Under the pieces are notes generated by a model. It did no database searches. It was not told the DNA's origin and was given only the letters and a program-made list of their open reading frames with translations. From assembly GCF_029667115.1 (NCBI RefSeq), contig NZ_JARUIU010000012.1, positions 24,852 through 88,851 on the forward strand: a stretch of 64,000 bases of DNA, in the 5' to 3' direction. The position numbers and the translations under genes are program-made. Below, piece after piece: positions 1-9,665 of the stretch; within the stretch, counting starts at the first letter, position 1; each line of letters begins with the position of its first letter. Origin of the DNA: Jeotgalibacillus sp. ET6 (GTDB lineage: Bacteria > Bacillota > Bacilli > Bacillales > Jeotgalibacillaceae).

Positions 1-372
1 TCCATGAGTACTCGTAATGAGCAGGAGATCCTCAATTTTTCCAACATTTTTTGGTTTAAACTCATCTAAAGAAAAACGGGATACCGTAAATTCCTCTTTT
101 TTTAATTTTGCTTCTGCATCATCGGCCAGCGCTTCTCCATTTCCTGTATGAGATCCAACAAGAATCGTAACTTCCCGTGCTTTTAACGGGGCTATGACGC
201 CTTGAGCCTCCTTGGCATCCTGAGCTGTCACTTCTGAATGTTGTCCAGCACTTACCGCGGTTAAATAGCCAGTCAGCCAAATTTTCTGATCACTGGTAAG
301 TGTCGGGACTAACCGATTTAATAGTTCTACCTGTTCTTCATTGAAAGGACTTGATTTCACCTGTAACTGCAC
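1..372 (-). CDS. cysJ: Sulfite reductase (NADPH) flavoprotein alpha subunit, N-terminal part
   Basis: The first 124 codons of a gene that leaves the window at position 1. The start resembles Bacillus CysJ: QLQVKSSPF, then LLNRLVPTLTSDQKIWLTGY, a variable linker, and a flavodoxin-like FMN domain beginning at about residue 75 (LVGSHTGNGEALA, the phosphate-binding loop of the SQTGN type, and STHG at the edge). CysJ passes electrons from NADPH through FAD and FMN to the CysI haemoprotein for sulfite reduction to sulfide. I chose the GTG at 372 because GAGGTGGG lies 5 nt upstream and the protein then begins at the same point as the Bacillus homologue. An upstream SAM-I riboswitch fits its role in sulfur assimilation. 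Confidence 0.9.
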   Translation of the reverse strand, partial: MQLQVKSSPFNEEQVELLNRLVPTLTSDQKIWLTGYLTAVSAGQHSEVTAQDAKEAQGVIAPLKAREVTILVGSHTGNGEALADDAEAKLKKEEFTVSRFSLDEFKPKNVGKIEDLLLITSTHG

Positions 373-543
373 ATTACCCACCTCGTTGCCTTTATTTTCA
401 TTACTTAACTCTGCCATCACTTACTAGATGTATGAATCCATAAAAATCAGCACCTATTGCCAGAATACTAAATAGTATGTTAATCCCATAAAATTAGTCG
501 GAAATAAGCGTGTAAGTATAAGTAAAAACGCTGGAGAGAAACG

Positions 544-575
544 AAAAAAGACCTCATCTGCAAGAAGAAGGTCTA
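544..575 (-). terminator. Riboswitch-controlled intrinsic terminator
   Basis: On the minus strand AGACCT and AGGTCT form a stem followed by a T run. The loop contains TTCTTCTT, which can instead pair with AAGAAGAA at the 3' end of the riboswitch P1 stem. This is the usual terminator/antiterminator switch of S-box leaders. Confidence 0.75.
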
Positions 576-590
576 AAATTACAAACATTC

Positions 591-697
591 TTCTTATCTG
601 CCAGGCAGCAATCGCCTATGGGAATTAGCACCGGGCCTCTACAGGCTGGTTGCTGAGACTTCACAGGGCCGCTCCCTCCGTCTCTCTTGATAAGAAC
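591..697 (-). promoter_or_regulatory. SAM-I (S-box) riboswitch aptamer upstream of cysJ
   Basis: The minus strand shows the S-box signature in order: TTCTTATCAAGAGAGACGGA, GGGA, GGCCCTGTGAAGTCTCAGCA, GGTGCTAATTCC and the closing GATAAGAA of P1. When SAM is bound, P1 forms and the downstream terminator is free to stop transcription, so the operon is on when SAM is scarce. The aptamer lies about 220 nt upstream of the cysJ start. Confidence 0.93.
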
Positions 698-733
698 GTA
701 TAGAAAAATAATTCGAAAATTTCAATTTCATTC

Positions 734-763
734 AGTATATTTTATTTGGCGGGTGAATGTCAA
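734..763 (-). promoter_or_regulatory. Sigma-A type promoter for the riboswitch/cysJ transcript
   Basis: On the minus strand TTGACA (758-763) and TATACT (734-739) are separated by 18 bp, and the predicted start falls just before the riboswitch. Confidence 0.7.
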
Positions 764-916
764 ATAGGCATTTTCATCGTGAAAAGGAAAAGGTTAGTAA
801 ATTAAGAAATTGAGATTTTATCCGTTGACTATTGTCACTTTTTACCGCAGAGAATAATGGACTATTTTTTCCTATATGGCGATAAACTAAATGGAGAAAG
901 TAAGGAGGGGTGGGAA

Positions 917-1138
917 ATGTCCTGCTTTGGTGAAAATTTAAAACGAGTACGTGAAGAAAAAAGTATGACGATAGAGGAATTAGCATTGAAAGCCCGACTT
1001 GGCGTAAAAACCCTTGAAAATTATGAAAAAAATATCCAGCTCCCTGCTTCACAAACAATTCTTAAGCTTTTAACTGTATTGGATGTTCCTGCATCCGCGC
1101 TTCTTGAAAAAAGAAACAATAGTCAATTATCCCAATGA
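917..1138 (+). CDS. Small XRE-family DNA-binding protein
   Basis: A 73-residue protein that is essentially one Cro/CI-type helix-turn-helix domain: FGENLKRVREEKSMTIEELA, then ARLGVKTLENYEKN as the recognition region, then a helix around ILKLLTVLDVPASALL. It should bind DNA as a dimer; the target is unknown. An in-frame ATG lies at 857, but AAGGAGGGG 6 nt before 917 decides the start. It is monocistronic, ends at a strong bidirectional terminator and faces away from cysJ. Stand-alone regulators of this size are common in Bacillaceae, so a specific role cannot be given. Confidence 0.75.
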   Translation: MSCFGENLKRVREEKSMTIEELALKARLGVKTLENYEKNIQLPASQTILKLLTVLDVPASALLEKRNNSQLSQ

Positions 1139-1206
1139 AATGATCGCCTATTTTATAAAGAGCATAGAAAATCTGCTTTACCCCTTTTAAATAGAAGCAA
1201 ATCGTA

Positions 1207-1241
1207 ATAAAAAAAGAGCCGCTTTTCAGCAGCTCTTTTTT
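1207..1241. terminator. Bidirectional intrinsic terminator
   Basis: GAGC-C-GC and GC-A-GCTC form a stem around TTTTCA, with A runs on one side and T runs on the other, between two convergent genes. Confidence 0.8.
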
Positions 1242-1248
1242 ATCATTC

Positions 1249-1908
1249 TTATAAACGCTTTGCCCCAATATAACGCTGTTTCCAATATGAGTTGTTAATG
1301 CTTGCAATGGATACACCTTTATTTGAAGCAGAGTGGATCATTTCTCCATTTCCAATATAAATGGATACATGCGTAACTTTTTTACCGCCGCCAGTTGCAT
1401 AAAACATCAAGTCCCCAGGTTTTAGAGAAGAGAGGCTGACGCTTGTACCTTTTTTATACATTTCACCGGAAGTACGCGGCAATGTTTTACCTGCTTTTGC
1501 AAAAGCATAGTTTACAAGTCCGGAGCAGTCAAAGCCTTTTGAGCTCATGCCTCCCCATAAATACCTTACACCAAGCTGGCTTTTTGCAGCAGAGATTGCT
1601 TTTGATTTATAGTCTGTGCTTGTTGAAGCTTTTTTGATAGATATGTATTGAGAGCTTACATAACCCGTTTTCCCTTTAGCTGTAATTTTAGACCAGCCTT
1701 TGGATTGTGAATGAACCGTAACGGTATCCCCTTTTACAAACTTTCCAATAATGGATGATGAAGTAGTAGCAGCTTTTCTGAAGTTTAAATGTCCGGAATC
1801 TATATTAACGTAGTAAGTCTTACCAGAAGCAGAAGCTTTATCAAATGACGGTGCGACAGCGGCTACCAAAGCAAAAATTAATAGACAGGCTAAAATTCTT
1901 TTCAACAA
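1249..1908 (-). CDS. Secreted NlpC/P60 peptidoglycan endopeptidase with SH3 domain
   Basis: A 219-residue protein. Residues 1-28 form a signal peptide (KR, hydrophobic core, ASA cleavage region). Residues about 31-93 are a bacterial SH3 domain (GHLNFRKAATTSSSIIG, GWSKI, GKTGYVSS) that binds the cell wall. Residues about 102-219 are an NlpC/P60 domain with the catalytic cysteine in FDCSG and histidines in THVSIYIG and MIHSAS. The family cleaves D-gamma-glutamyl-diaminopimelate bonds. The start is TTG, followed by a second TTG codon, with GGGGG about 9 nt upstream. It is monocistronic. Which step of wall turnover it serves cannot be told from sequence. Confidence 0.88.
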   Translation of the reverse strand: MLKRILACLLIFALVAAVAPSFDKASASGKTYYVNIDSGHLNFRKAATTSSSIIGKFVKGDTVTVHSQSKGWSKITAKGKTGYVSSQYISIKKASTSTDYKSKAISAAKSQLGVRYLWGGMSSKGFDCSGLVNYAFAKAGKTLPRTSGEMYKKGTSVSLSSLKPGDLMFYATGGGKKVTHVSIYIGNGEMIHSASNKGVSIASINNSYWKQRYIGAKRL

Positions 1909-2102
1909 GTTAGTATACCCCCGATTGCTAGATTGTAAACTTAGTATAATCGTTATCCGTTACAGCAGAATATCAGGAGTATTTCACTTTTATTACAAAA
2001 TACTACATTTATTTCCGTAATATATTACAAGCCTTTCCAAATAACCCATTCGTTTGTGTTTATTATTTTCTATTAGATTATTTACTAGATTGAGAAAGAG
2101 TC

Positions 2103-2234
2103 TGAGAAAAACTTTCCGCAGGGACGGCGTTGAGCCTCCTCATGCTTAGCATTCCGAGGTCTCAAGCAACCGTCATATCTGCAGGAGTTGCCGCCTTCCG
2201 CTCCGCTCACAACTAACGGCAGCTGACTTTTTAA
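2103..2234. repeat. Dispersed palindromic repeat, copy A (partial)
   Basis: This shares blocks with four other copies in the window: CTTTCCGCAGGGACGGCG, TGCAGGAGT and CCTTCCGCTCCGCT. The outer GGGACAAAA ends are missing. It occupies most of the 1,909-2,271 gap; the rest (1,909-2,100) shows only a possible weak promoter for the NlpC/P60 gene. Confidence 0.75.
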
Positions 2235-2271
2235 GTTATATCGATGCCTTCCCCAGTTATCTTCTATTAAA

Positions 2272-3180
2272 CTACCGTACCTTTACATCCGCCAGGATTT
2301 TTTTCAACTGTTTCTTTTTGTCCGCAGACAGTTTTCCAGATGGGGGTAAGACAGCCGTGGAGATTTCCAAGCCGCACTCTGCGATTGCTTCCTTTATAAC
2401 ATTTATAAACGGTGAATCTAACTTATAGATCACAGGCAAATAAGTTAGTTGTTCATTTAATTCCAAAACTCTTGTATAATCTTCGTTTCTAAAACTTCGG
2501 TAAAGATCGATGGACAACTCTGGAGCAAAATTCCCGGTTGCTGCAATGATTCCATCTCCGCCAAGACAGAGCGTATTTAAAAACAAATCTTCAAAACCAC
2601 ATAAAACGCTAAAATCAGGCTTATATCCTTTAACTGTTTGAATGACTTCTCTTATATGATTTATATTGTCAACTGTCTCTTTAATCCCCACAATTGAGTC
2701 ATGTTCTTTTACAAGCTTTAAAATAAATTCAGCTGAAAGATCCTGTCCCGTTAACGCCGGAAAATTATAAAGCAGTACGGGCAGTTCAGCCGCCTTTGCA
2801 ATCCGGCTGTAGTGTTGATATAAGTTTTCTTCTGAAAGCTTCATATAAAAAGGATTGATCACAACCACACCATCTGCTCCGATTCTTTTAGCGTGTTCAT
2901 TGAGCTCCAGAACATCCCTTGTGCTTGTAGAGCCAGTCCCGATCAGAACCGGCACACGTCCATTTACCTCTTTAACCGCATATTCAGCCACCAGCTTTCG
3001 CTCTTCAACGGTAAGCTGGCTAAATTCTCCTCCAGTTCCGAGAAAAAATAACCCATCTACACCTCTTGTAATGAGGTTATGAATTAATTTACCCATTCCT
3101 TCTGCATCAAACGTTCCATTTTCTTTAAATATAGTAGATACAGGCGGAATAACCCCTTCAAACTTCTTTGATGTACTCAT
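2272..3180 (-). CDS. DHDPS/NAL-family aldolase, probable 2-keto-3-deoxy-pentonate aldolase
   Basis: A 302-residue class I aldolase of the dihydrodipicolinate synthase/N-acetylneuraminate lyase fold. It has GTGGE (48-52), the catalytic tyrosine in LLYNFP (Y138) and the Schiff-base lysine in VGIKET (K167). It is the same length as E. coli YagE/YjhH, which cleave 2-keto-3-deoxy-pentonates to pyruvate and glycolaldehyde, and it lies next to a YagF/YjhG-like dehydratase exactly as in E. coli. I infer a pentonate (xylonate or arabinonate) route rather than lysine synthesis. AAGGAG lies 7 nt before the ATG. It follows the dehydratase by 117 nt and is probably cotranscribed with it. Confidence 0.85.
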   Translation of the reverse strand: MSTSKKFEGVIPPVSTIFKENGTFDAEGMGKLIHNLITRGVDGLFFLGTGGEFSQLTVEERKLVAEYAVKEVNGRVPVLIGTGSTSTRDVLELNEHAKRIGADGVVVINPFYMKLSEENLYQHYSRIAKAAELPVLLYNFPALTGQDLSAEFILKLVKEHDSIVGIKETVDNINHIREVIQTVKGYKPDFSVLCGFEDLFLNTLCLGGDGIIAATGNFAPELSIDLYRSFRNEDYTRVLELNEQLTYLPVIYKLDSPFINVIKEAIAECGLEISTAVLPPSGKLSADKKKQLKKILADVKVR

Positions 3181-3297
3181 TTTTTCACTCCTTTATTCTC
3201 TTGTACTTGTTCAGCAGGAAATATACGAAAACCTGGCTGATTACTTTGGGCGAATTACGTAGCATTTTTCTTTCGTTCAGGCAGCCAAGTCACAAGT

Positions 3298-5283
3298 TTA
3301 CCTTTGAGTGGCACCTTTCTCATTTGAATATTTTTTCCCTATTTCGAGCAGTTCAATGATCCTGTCCACGTCGTAAATACTTCCTCTCCACGTGCCTCCG
3401 CTAGCTGCCTGAAGAGCTGCCCAAAGCCTTGTGTCATCCGGAAGGTCAGGGTTTTCTTTAAGATCAGGATGAAGAGAACGAGCTTCAAGCAGCTCCATGC
3501 TTCGTATCGGCCCATGTTCGTCTCCGTCAGTCCCTACGATGTTTATAGTTGCATTTAATTGTTCGCAGTCGATTTTCACTTCAATAATATCACCATCTCG
3601 AAGTTTGCCAATCGGGCCGCCTGCCAGTGCTTCCTGCCCAATATGGCCGATACATGCACCGGTAGATACACCTGAAAATCTTCCATCGGTTAATAGCGTT
3701 ACGTGCTTTCCATAGGATAAGTGCTTTAAAGCAGAAGTAACCTGGTATGTCTCTTCCATACCAGTCCCAGATGGACCGCAGCCTATCAAGGCGATGATAT
3801 CTTTTGCAATAATTTCTTTCTTTTTTATTGCTTGAATCACTGCTTTTTCGGATGTAAATACTTTTACGGATCCTTTATGATAGTAAATTCCATTGCTATC
3901 CAGCATTGCGCGGTCGATTGAAGTCGATTTAACAATGGCGCCTTCCGGGGCGATATTTCCCGTTGGAAATGTAATAGTTGATGTCATGCCTGCAGAGTGA
4001 GCTTGCTGCGGGCTCATAATAACATCAGCGGGATCGATCCCATCCTGTTTTAAACGCTCGCGGACGTGGTGACGCCTTTCTGAAGTTTCCCACCAATTCA
4101 GCACATCTCCCAATCTTTCTCCGGATATCGTTAAAACATCTTCTTCCAGTAATCCCATCTCTCTTAAATGAAGCATCACTTCAGGCACGCCTCCTGCTAA
4201 AAACACCCGGACTGTCGGATGGTCTATTGGACCATTGGGCAGCGCGCTTACCAGCCGGGGAACACTTTGATTGATTTTTTCCCAATCGTGAATGTCAGGG
4301 ATGCTGCATCCTGCTGCGTGAGCAATGGCGGGAATATGAAGCAATAGATTGGTAGATCCGCCAAATGCTGCATGAACGGTCATCGCATTGCGTATGGCTG
4401 CATCGGTGATAATATCCTTCATCTTGATCCCGCTTGTGATAGCATTCAGTACAGCCCTAGATGACTGATGAGCCATTTCCTTCCATATGGGTTGACCTGA
4501 AGGGGCTAAAGCTGCGTGAGGTACCGTTATGCCAAGGGCTTCTGCAACGACTTGAGCGCTTGCTGCAGTCCCAAGAAATTGGCACCCTCCTCCAGGAGTG
4601 GCACAGGCTCTGCATCCTAACTCAGCTGCCTCTCTTAACGACAGCTCTCCATTGGTGAATCTTGCGCCAATGGTTTGAATTTTCCCTGCGTCCTCGCCTG
4701 TTTCAGGAGGAAGTGTTACTCCGCCAGGGACGATGATGGCAGGTAATTCGTGCATCGCTGCAAGTGACATGATCATTGCTGGGAGCCCCTTGTCACATGT
4801 AGCGACTCCCATTACAGCTTTTCGGGTAGGCAAAGAGCGGATCAGGCGGCGCATAACGACAGAAGCATCATTTCGATAGGGAAGGGAGTCAAACATCCCC
4901 TTTGTGCCCTGAGATCTCCCGTCACATGGATCACTGACAAAACCTGCAAAAGGGATATTGCCTAGTTTGCTAACTTCATGTGCAGCAGCCTTCATTAGAA
5001 GATCTACTTCCCAATGACCGGAGTGATAGCCAAGAGCAATAGGTGATCCATCTTCATTTTTAATGCCTCCCTGGGTGCCTAAAATCAGTACTTCCTGACC
5101 TGTTAATTTGTCGGGAGACCATCCCATCCCTACATTTTGTGTAAGACCGAATAAATCACCGCTTGCCCAATTTTCAAGCATAAAAGAAGTTAATGGCAAC
5201 GCGCCTTCCGGACCGGCAGCACTTGTTTTAAGTTCCTCAAATACTTCTTTAGGATCATTCATCAGTTTATCCAGTTTATTCAT
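3298..5283 (-). CDS. IlvD/Edd-family pentonate dehydratase (YagF/YjhG-like)
   Basis: A 661-residue member of the dihydroxyacid/sugar-acid dehydratase family. Candidate Fe-S ligands are C120 (DPCDG), C163 (TCDKG) and C234 (GGGCQFLG). The length and the order of motifs match the YjhG/YagF xylonate dehydratase subgroup (about 655 residues) better than IlvD (about 560). The reaction would be D-xylonate or a related pentonate to 2-keto-3-deoxy-pentonate, which the next gene product cleaves. GGAGGG precedes the ATG. A cre-like box lies about 30-45 nt upstream, suggesting CcpA repression. No sugar-oxidising dehydrogenase is adjacent, so the pentonate may come from outside or from another locus. Confidence 0.85.
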   Translation of the reverse strand: MNKLDKLMNDPKEVFEELKTSAAGPEGALPLTSFMLENWASGDLFGLTQNVGMGWSPDKLTGQEVLILGTQGGIKNEDGSPIALGYHSGHWEVDLLMKAAAHEVSKLGNIPFAGFVSDPCDGRSQGTKGMFDSLPYRNDASVVMRRLIRSLPTRKAVMGVATCDKGLPAMIMSLAAMHELPAIIVPGGVTLPPETGEDAGKIQTIGARFTNGELSLREAAELGCRACATPGGGCQFLGTAASAQVVAEALGITVPHAALAPSGQPIWKEMAHQSSRAVLNAITSGIKMKDIITDAAIRNAMTVHAAFGGSTNLLLHIPAIAHAAGCSIPDIHDWEKINQSVPRLVSALPNGPIDHPTVRVFLAGGVPEVMLHLREMGLLEEDVLTISGERLGDVLNWWETSERRHHVRERLKQDGIDPADVIMSPQQAHSAGMTSTITFPTGNIAPEGAIVKSTSIDRAMLDSNGIYYHKGSVKVFTSEKAVIQAIKKKEIIAKDIIALIGCGPSGTGMEETYQVTSALKHLSYGKHVTLLTDGRFSGVSTGACIGHIGQEALAGGPIGKLRDGDIIEVKIDCEQLNATINIVGTDGDEHGPIRSMELLEARSLHPDLKENPDLPDDTRLWAALQAASGGTWRGSIYDVDRIIELLEIGKKYSNEKGATQR

Positions 5284-5311
5284 ACTTTCCCTCCAGCTTT
5301 TCGTCCTTCTA

Positions 5312-5327
5312 TTTAAAACGCTTTCAT
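5312..5327 (-). promoter_or_regulatory. cre-like box before the dehydratase
   Basis: The minus strand reads ATGAAAGCGTTTTAAA, one mismatch from WTGNAANCGNWNNCW. It lies between the GH120 stop and the dehydratase start, where CcpA could block transcription. Confidence 0.55.
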
Positions 5328-5363
5328 TTTTTCATAGCCAGACTGTCAAAATTTTGCAACAAT

Positions 5364-7322
5364 CTATCCCCACACCTTCATTTTATTTATGCCTTGCTGC
5401 AGCTGAGCGAAAGGACCTATTGAGCTTTTTTGTGCTCTTTTCTCTCCAAAATAATCCGTATCCACAACCAGTTCACTGCCATCCGGATTTTCAAAATTCG
5501 CTTCTGCTATTCTCACATGTCCCAGGGTTCGTGAATGTTGAATATCACCAGATAAAGAATCTATTTCTTCCGGCAGTTCTATCGAAATATACACTTCATT
5601 ACCTTGCTCTTCTATTAATACATTCGGATTGTAATCCTGATTTGTAAGGTTTTCGTTTTCTCTCTCAAAGCTTGCCGCGCCGTTAAAATAAGCATTATGA
5701 TTAATATAAACAGGCTGCTCATTGTCTATAAAAATTTCTACATCTCCAGGTTTTTGGTGAACGTTTTCCATGTATTCCTCAAAAGAAGTGGAATATCCAT
5801 TGAAATGAGCAGTACCTGAACCAACTGCTGCATCTTCAAAGGAGGTCTCAGCGTCTTCAACTGGATCATTGCCAACAAAAATATTGTTGTAATAACGGTC
5901 ATCTCCTCCATGCACAACCGAAAACCCTTTGATTTCTGTACTATGAGGAACATGATACGGAGTAGAACGATTTAATACTTTACGCAGAACCATTTTTCCG
6001 CAAATAAGATTATTTATATAGGCTCCACCCTGAGCAAAATTGTCCACTGCGTATGCTGAAGCAAGAATGTTATAGTCTACTGTGTACGGTCCGTGACTGA
6101 CCTCAATAAATAAATCGCGATTATTAAAGTATAAAAGATTCCTGCTGATTCTTGTTCCCTGTGTCTGCCAGTCCATCCAAATTCCGAGTGAACAATTATG
6201 AATACGATTGTGATGCAGCTGAACATCAATAGCAGCGTGCAGCTTTATGCCAGCAATCTCATGACCGTAAAACTCTCTTTTTAACGCGATATTGTAAATA
6301 TGGTTGTTATATATTTCACTAAACACACAGCCCAGATGACCAACAATCCCGTTTTGCCCGCAATCATAAATCTCGTTGTTCCTGATGATATGTGAACCGA
6401 CCTTTTCTTTGCTCCATCCAGCTTTCAAGGCCAGGAAAACGGATTCGATTTGATATTGATAGCCTGGTTTATCATTTTTCTTCGACCGATGGTTATCTCC
6501 GGTAGACTTTTCTTTTCCAATGCTGATTCCACTGCATTTAGCATCATGGATAATATTATCCTCTATGATCCACCCTTTGCTCCAATTAGCTCCCAGCAGG
6601 CCTGGCTGGTCGGCAGTTGGCGGAGTCCATGGTGAAGCTGCCTGAGCCATTTCAAATCCTTTTACTGTAATGTAATTCATCCCTGTTATTTTAGGGTAGA
6701 AACAGCATTTTCTTACGTTTATCTCCACCAGCTCTTCATTCGGATTCGAACCATTAAAATTAGCATAAACAATCGTATCCTCTTGGTTTACCTCTGCATA
6801 CCAGACAAATTTTGTTTCTTCGGGATTATAGGCGGGCACAATCTTTCTTGTCCAGTTATCCTGCACTTCTGTTCGAATGTCCGCTTTAAATAAATCTTCA
6901 TATCTTCCCACTTCATAAAAGGATCGGCCATTTAAATAAACATCGCCTAAATGTTTGGGATACTCTGATTTAAACAGCCAATCTCCGAATACTTCTTCCC
7001 GAAATGGATTAAAATCTCCGAACAAATGATTTGGCACACTAGCCTTCCATACAGTGCCTTCTGTCTGCTGCCAGTTCTGAATCTCTTCTGAGCCTTTAAT
7101 CATGACCTTTTCACCTTCTGCAGCCTGATACGTAATTCTGCGAAGATCACTTAACCCTGGATGTTTAGGCTTCACCCATTCCCTGTAAACACCTTCATGC
7201 ACAATAATCGTGTCTTCAGCTGCTGCAACAGATGCTGCCTTGTTGATCGTTAAAAATGGACGTTCTTTTGATCCTTCATTATTATCCGAACCATTTTTTG
7301 CTACATGATACCTAGAGTTCAT
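5364..7322 (-). CDS. GH120 beta-xylosidase
   Basis: A 652-residue right-handed beta-helix enzyme closely resembling the GH120 beta-xylosidase XylC of Thermoanaerobacterium saccharolyticum over its whole length, as I recall that sequence. The catalytic pair reported for that family (Asp nucleophile, Glu acid/base) appears as D384 in IWMDW and E407 in FIEVSHGP. No signal peptide is visible, so it should act in the cytoplasm, releasing xylose from short xylo-oligosaccharides. AAAGGAGG precedes the ATG. It is divergent from an AraC regulator that probably activates it: the -10 TATAAT lacks a good -35. It is 80 nt upstream of the dehydratase and may share its transcript. Confidence 0.92.
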   Translation of the reverse strand: MNSRYHVAKNGSDNNEGSKERPFLTINKAASVAAAEDTIIVHEGVYREWVKPKHPGLSDLRRITYQAAEGEKVMIKGSEEIQNWQQTEGTVWKASVPNHLFGDFNPFREEVFGDWLFKSEYPKHLGDVYLNGRSFYEVGRYEDLFKADIRTEVQDNWTRKIVPAYNPEETKFVWYAEVNQEDTIVYANFNGSNPNEELVEINVRKCCFYPKITGMNYITVKGFEMAQAASPWTPPTADQPGLLGANWSKGWIIEDNIIHDAKCSGISIGKEKSTGDNHRSKKNDKPGYQYQIESVFLALKAGWSKEKVGSHIIRNNEIYDCGQNGIVGHLGCVFSEIYNNHIYNIALKREFYGHEIAGIKLHAAIDVQLHHNRIHNCSLGIWMDWQTQGTRISRNLLYFNNRDLFIEVSHGPYTVDYNILASAYAVDNFAQGGAYINNLICGKMVLRKVLNRSTPYHVPHSTEIKGFSVVHGGDDRYYNNIFVGNDPVEDAETSFEDAAVGSGTAHFNGYSTSFEEYMENVHQKPGDVEIFIDNEQPVYINHNAYFNGAASFERENENLTNQDYNPNVLIEEQGNEVYISIELPEEIDSLSGDIQHSRTLGHVRIAEANFENPDGSELVVDTDYFGEKRAQKSSIGPFAQLQQGINKMKVWG

Positions 7323-7352
7323 ATTAGATCCTCCTTTAATTTAACTACCCAA

Positions 7353-7399
7353 ATTATAGTAATGACCCTGTGATATCTCTAGGCAACATATTGTATAAT
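7353..7399. promoter_or_regulatory. Divergent promoter region, GH120 gene / AraC gene
   Basis: TATAAT occurs on the minus strand at 7353-7358 and on the plus strand at 7394-7399. Neither has a good TTGACA at 17 bp, as expected when an AraC activator is needed. Confidence 0.5.
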
Positions 7400-7438
7400 A
7401 TAAGACATTATTAGTGTTTATTTGAGGAGGAAGGAATA

Positions 7439-8215
7439 ATGGCTTTTTTTGAACGGCACGGAATTGAAGAAAAAGAGGCTTTCTTTTTCTTTACACGGGA
7501 CAATCCAAGCTTTCCCCTTCACTTTCACCGGGCATATGAAGTAATTATCGTGAATGAAGGAGAATTATGCCTGACGATCGACCACAAAGAATACAGATTA
7601 CACCCTGCTGATACGGCGCTCATTTTTCCCAATCAAATGCATGAATTTACAACCATCCAAGAGTCGAACATCACGATTGTGATCTTTTCCCCTGAACTTA
7701 TCGGTGATTTTTGGGCAGAGTATAAAGAATTTGTCCCTGAAAATAATGTGTTTTCTCTCCATACGAAACCTGATTGGCAGAAGCTGTCTTCTATTTATAA
7801 TCAAAAAAGTTTTCTTTACAGTCTGTGTGGTTCTTTAATAGAAGAAACTGCGTTCATAACAGCAGACCATTCCTCAAAAACAAAAGTGTTATATAGAATT
7901 CTTCTTTTTATCGATAAAAATTTCATGAATGACTGCTCATTGAAGACCGTTTCCACAGAATTGAACTATGATTACGCTTATTTATCCAAGCTGTTTTTGC
8001 ACATGACAAAAATGACATTCAGTCAGTACCTCAGTCATTACCGAATCTCCCACGCATGTTACTTATTAAAAAACAGTCAGCAATCCATAAATGAAATTGC
8101 CGAGAACTGCGGTTACACGAATTTAAAAACGTTTCATCGCAACTTTTATAACATCAATCGAAATTCCCCTACTGCCTATAGAAAGACAGGAGATCGAACA
8201 GCTGCTGTTCTTTAA
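7439..8215 (+). CDS. AraC-family transcriptional regulator (cupin + HTH)
   Basis: A 258-residue protein. Residues about 15-85 form an AraC-type cupin (FPLHFHRAYEVIIVNEGE, YRLHPADTALIFPNQMHEF) that should bind a sugar. Residues about 155-250 carry two helix-turn-helix motifs (LSKLFLHMTKMTFSQYLSHY and INEIAENCGYTNLKTFHRNF). GAGGAGGAAGG lies 6 nt before the ATG. The gene faces away from the GH120 gene, so it most likely activates that gene and perhaps the downstream pentonate pair in response to xylose or a xylo-oligosaccharide. This is inference from position. Confidence 0.85.
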   Translation: MAFFERHGIEEKEAFFFFTRDNPSFPLHFHRAYEVIIVNEGELCLTIDHKEYRLHPADTALIFPNQMHEFTTIQESNITIVIFSPELIGDFWAEYKEFVPENNVFSLHTKPDWQKLSSIYNQKSFLYSLCGSLIEETAFITADHSSKTKVLYRILLFIDKNFMNDCSLKTVSTELNYDYAYLSKLFLHMTKMTFSQYLSHYRISHACYLLKNSQQSINEIAENCGYTNLKTFHRNFYNINRNSPTAYRKTGDRTAAVL

Positions 8216-8364
8216 AGATTGGAGAAGTATAAATCAGCAGGAACAACCAATAAATACGATAATTGCTAGCTACATTAAAAGCTTTTTTCCATTTTCATAC
8301 TATCTTAAATATAATGGTATACTTAAACGAAAATATTTCTATTGAACGGATGGAGTGTTCATGA

Positions 8365-9492
8365 GTGATTGAAACGAAATATGGCATGGTTAAAAATTGG
8401 ATTAAATCAAAAATAACAGATGGTACGTTTGTTCCAAATCAAAAAATCCATTCCGAAAGTGAATTAATGCAAAAGTTTAATGTAAGCAGACATACGGTCA
8501 GAGTTGCTCTTGGAGAACTGGTAAGTACAGGGTGGCTATATAAAGAACAAGGAGCAGGTACGTATGTAGCTCAACGTTCAGAAAATAAGATGCTGGCTGA
8601 AGGCAGATCAATTTCTACAAAAAGCATTGCGATTATTGTCACCTATATATCAGATTACATTTTCCCTTCTATTATTCGTGGAGCTGAGAGTGTACTAAGA
8701 GAGGCTGGCATTCAAGTAAGTCTCTTCAGCACAAATAATGATCATGACCATGAAAGAAAGATTTTAGAAACCATCATTGCACAAAAATTTGATGGTGTAA
8801 TTGTCGAGCCTACTAAAAGTGCCATAGCGAATCCAAATATCAATTATTACTTAAAATTAGAAGCGCTGAACATTCATTATGTCATGATCAATGCAGCATA
8901 CGATGAGCTGGAGCCTGTAAGTGTCGTTCTGGATGATGAAAAAGGCGGATATCTCCAAGCCGAACATTTAATTCATTTAGGTCATACGAATATTCTGGGC
9001 TTTTTTAAAAATGATGATCTTCAGGGACTCAAACGAATGAAAGGGTATATTAAGGCTCACCGTGATAATGGCGTCCCTATAAATCCTAAGAATATCGTTA
9101 CATACACGACTAGTGAAATATTCAGCAAGCCCGTTGATCGTTTAAGAAACCTGTTAACAGAACCAGTCAGCCTGGCTACCGGAATCATTTGTTACAATGA
9201 TGAACTTGCCATGAGACTGCTGGAATGTCTGAGACAAAAAAAGCTATGCGTTCCAGATGACATCTCAATCATCGGGTTTGATGATTCATTTTTTACGGAT
9301 GTATCTGAGGTGAAATTAACGAGCATTCGGCATCCTAAAAGTGAACTTGGTGAAATGGCAGCAAAAAAAATCATCGATCTTACCAATAGCAGCAAGACAT
9401 CCTATGGCAAAGAAGAAAATCAGGATTCTTATGTTTTCAAGGCGTCAATTGTCCATCGGAACTCAACAGCTGACATCAGGAAAAAAGATTGA
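8365..9492 (+). CDS. araR: AraR-type arabinose repressor (GntR HTH + LacI-like sensor)
   Basis: A 375-residue chimera typical of AraR. Residues 1-70 are a GntR winged helix (NQKIHSESELMQKFNVSRHT, EQGAGTYVA). Residues about 85-370 are a LacI/GalR periplasmic-binding-like sensor (SIAIIVTYISDYIFPSIIRG, ISIIGFDDSF). B. subtilis AraR (362 residues) represses arabinose genes and is released by L-arabinose. The start is GTG at 8365 with GGATGGAG about 9 nt upstream; an overlapping ATG at 8361 stops at once. It lies just upstream of araNPQ, whose promoter contains a 16-bp palindrome with the AraR core TACGTA. The direct orientation suggests it controls its neighbours. Confidence 0.9.
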   Translation: MIETKYGMVKNWIKSKITDGTFVPNQKIHSESELMQKFNVSRHTVRVALGELVSTGWLYKEQGAGTYVAQRSENKMLAEGRSISTKSIAIIVTYISDYIFPSIIRGAESVLREAGIQVSLFSTNNDHDHERKILETIIAQKFDGVIVEPTKSAIANPNINYYLKLEALNIHYVMINAAYDELEPVSVVLDDEKGGYLQAEHLIHLGHTNILGFFKNDDLQGLKRMKGYIKAHRDNGVPINPKNIVTYTTSEIFSKPVDRLRNLLTEPVSLATGIICYNDELAMRLLECLRQKKLCVPDDISIIGFDDSFFTDVSEVKLTSIRHPKSELGEMAAKKIIDLTNSSKTSYGKEENQDSYVFKASIVHRNSTADIRKKD

Positions 9493-9665
9493 GAACGGCT
9501 TTCCCGCTTCCAAGTTGCACACCTTTGAAAAATTAAACAAGTTCAGACTTCTTATCCCCCGCCTCCCTAATAAAAACAGCTGCCAAATCCCATTAACTTA
9601 TACGGACAACCAATTGTTTTAACCTATAATTCTATCAATAACTGTCTGAAAATTCTTTAATGTTA

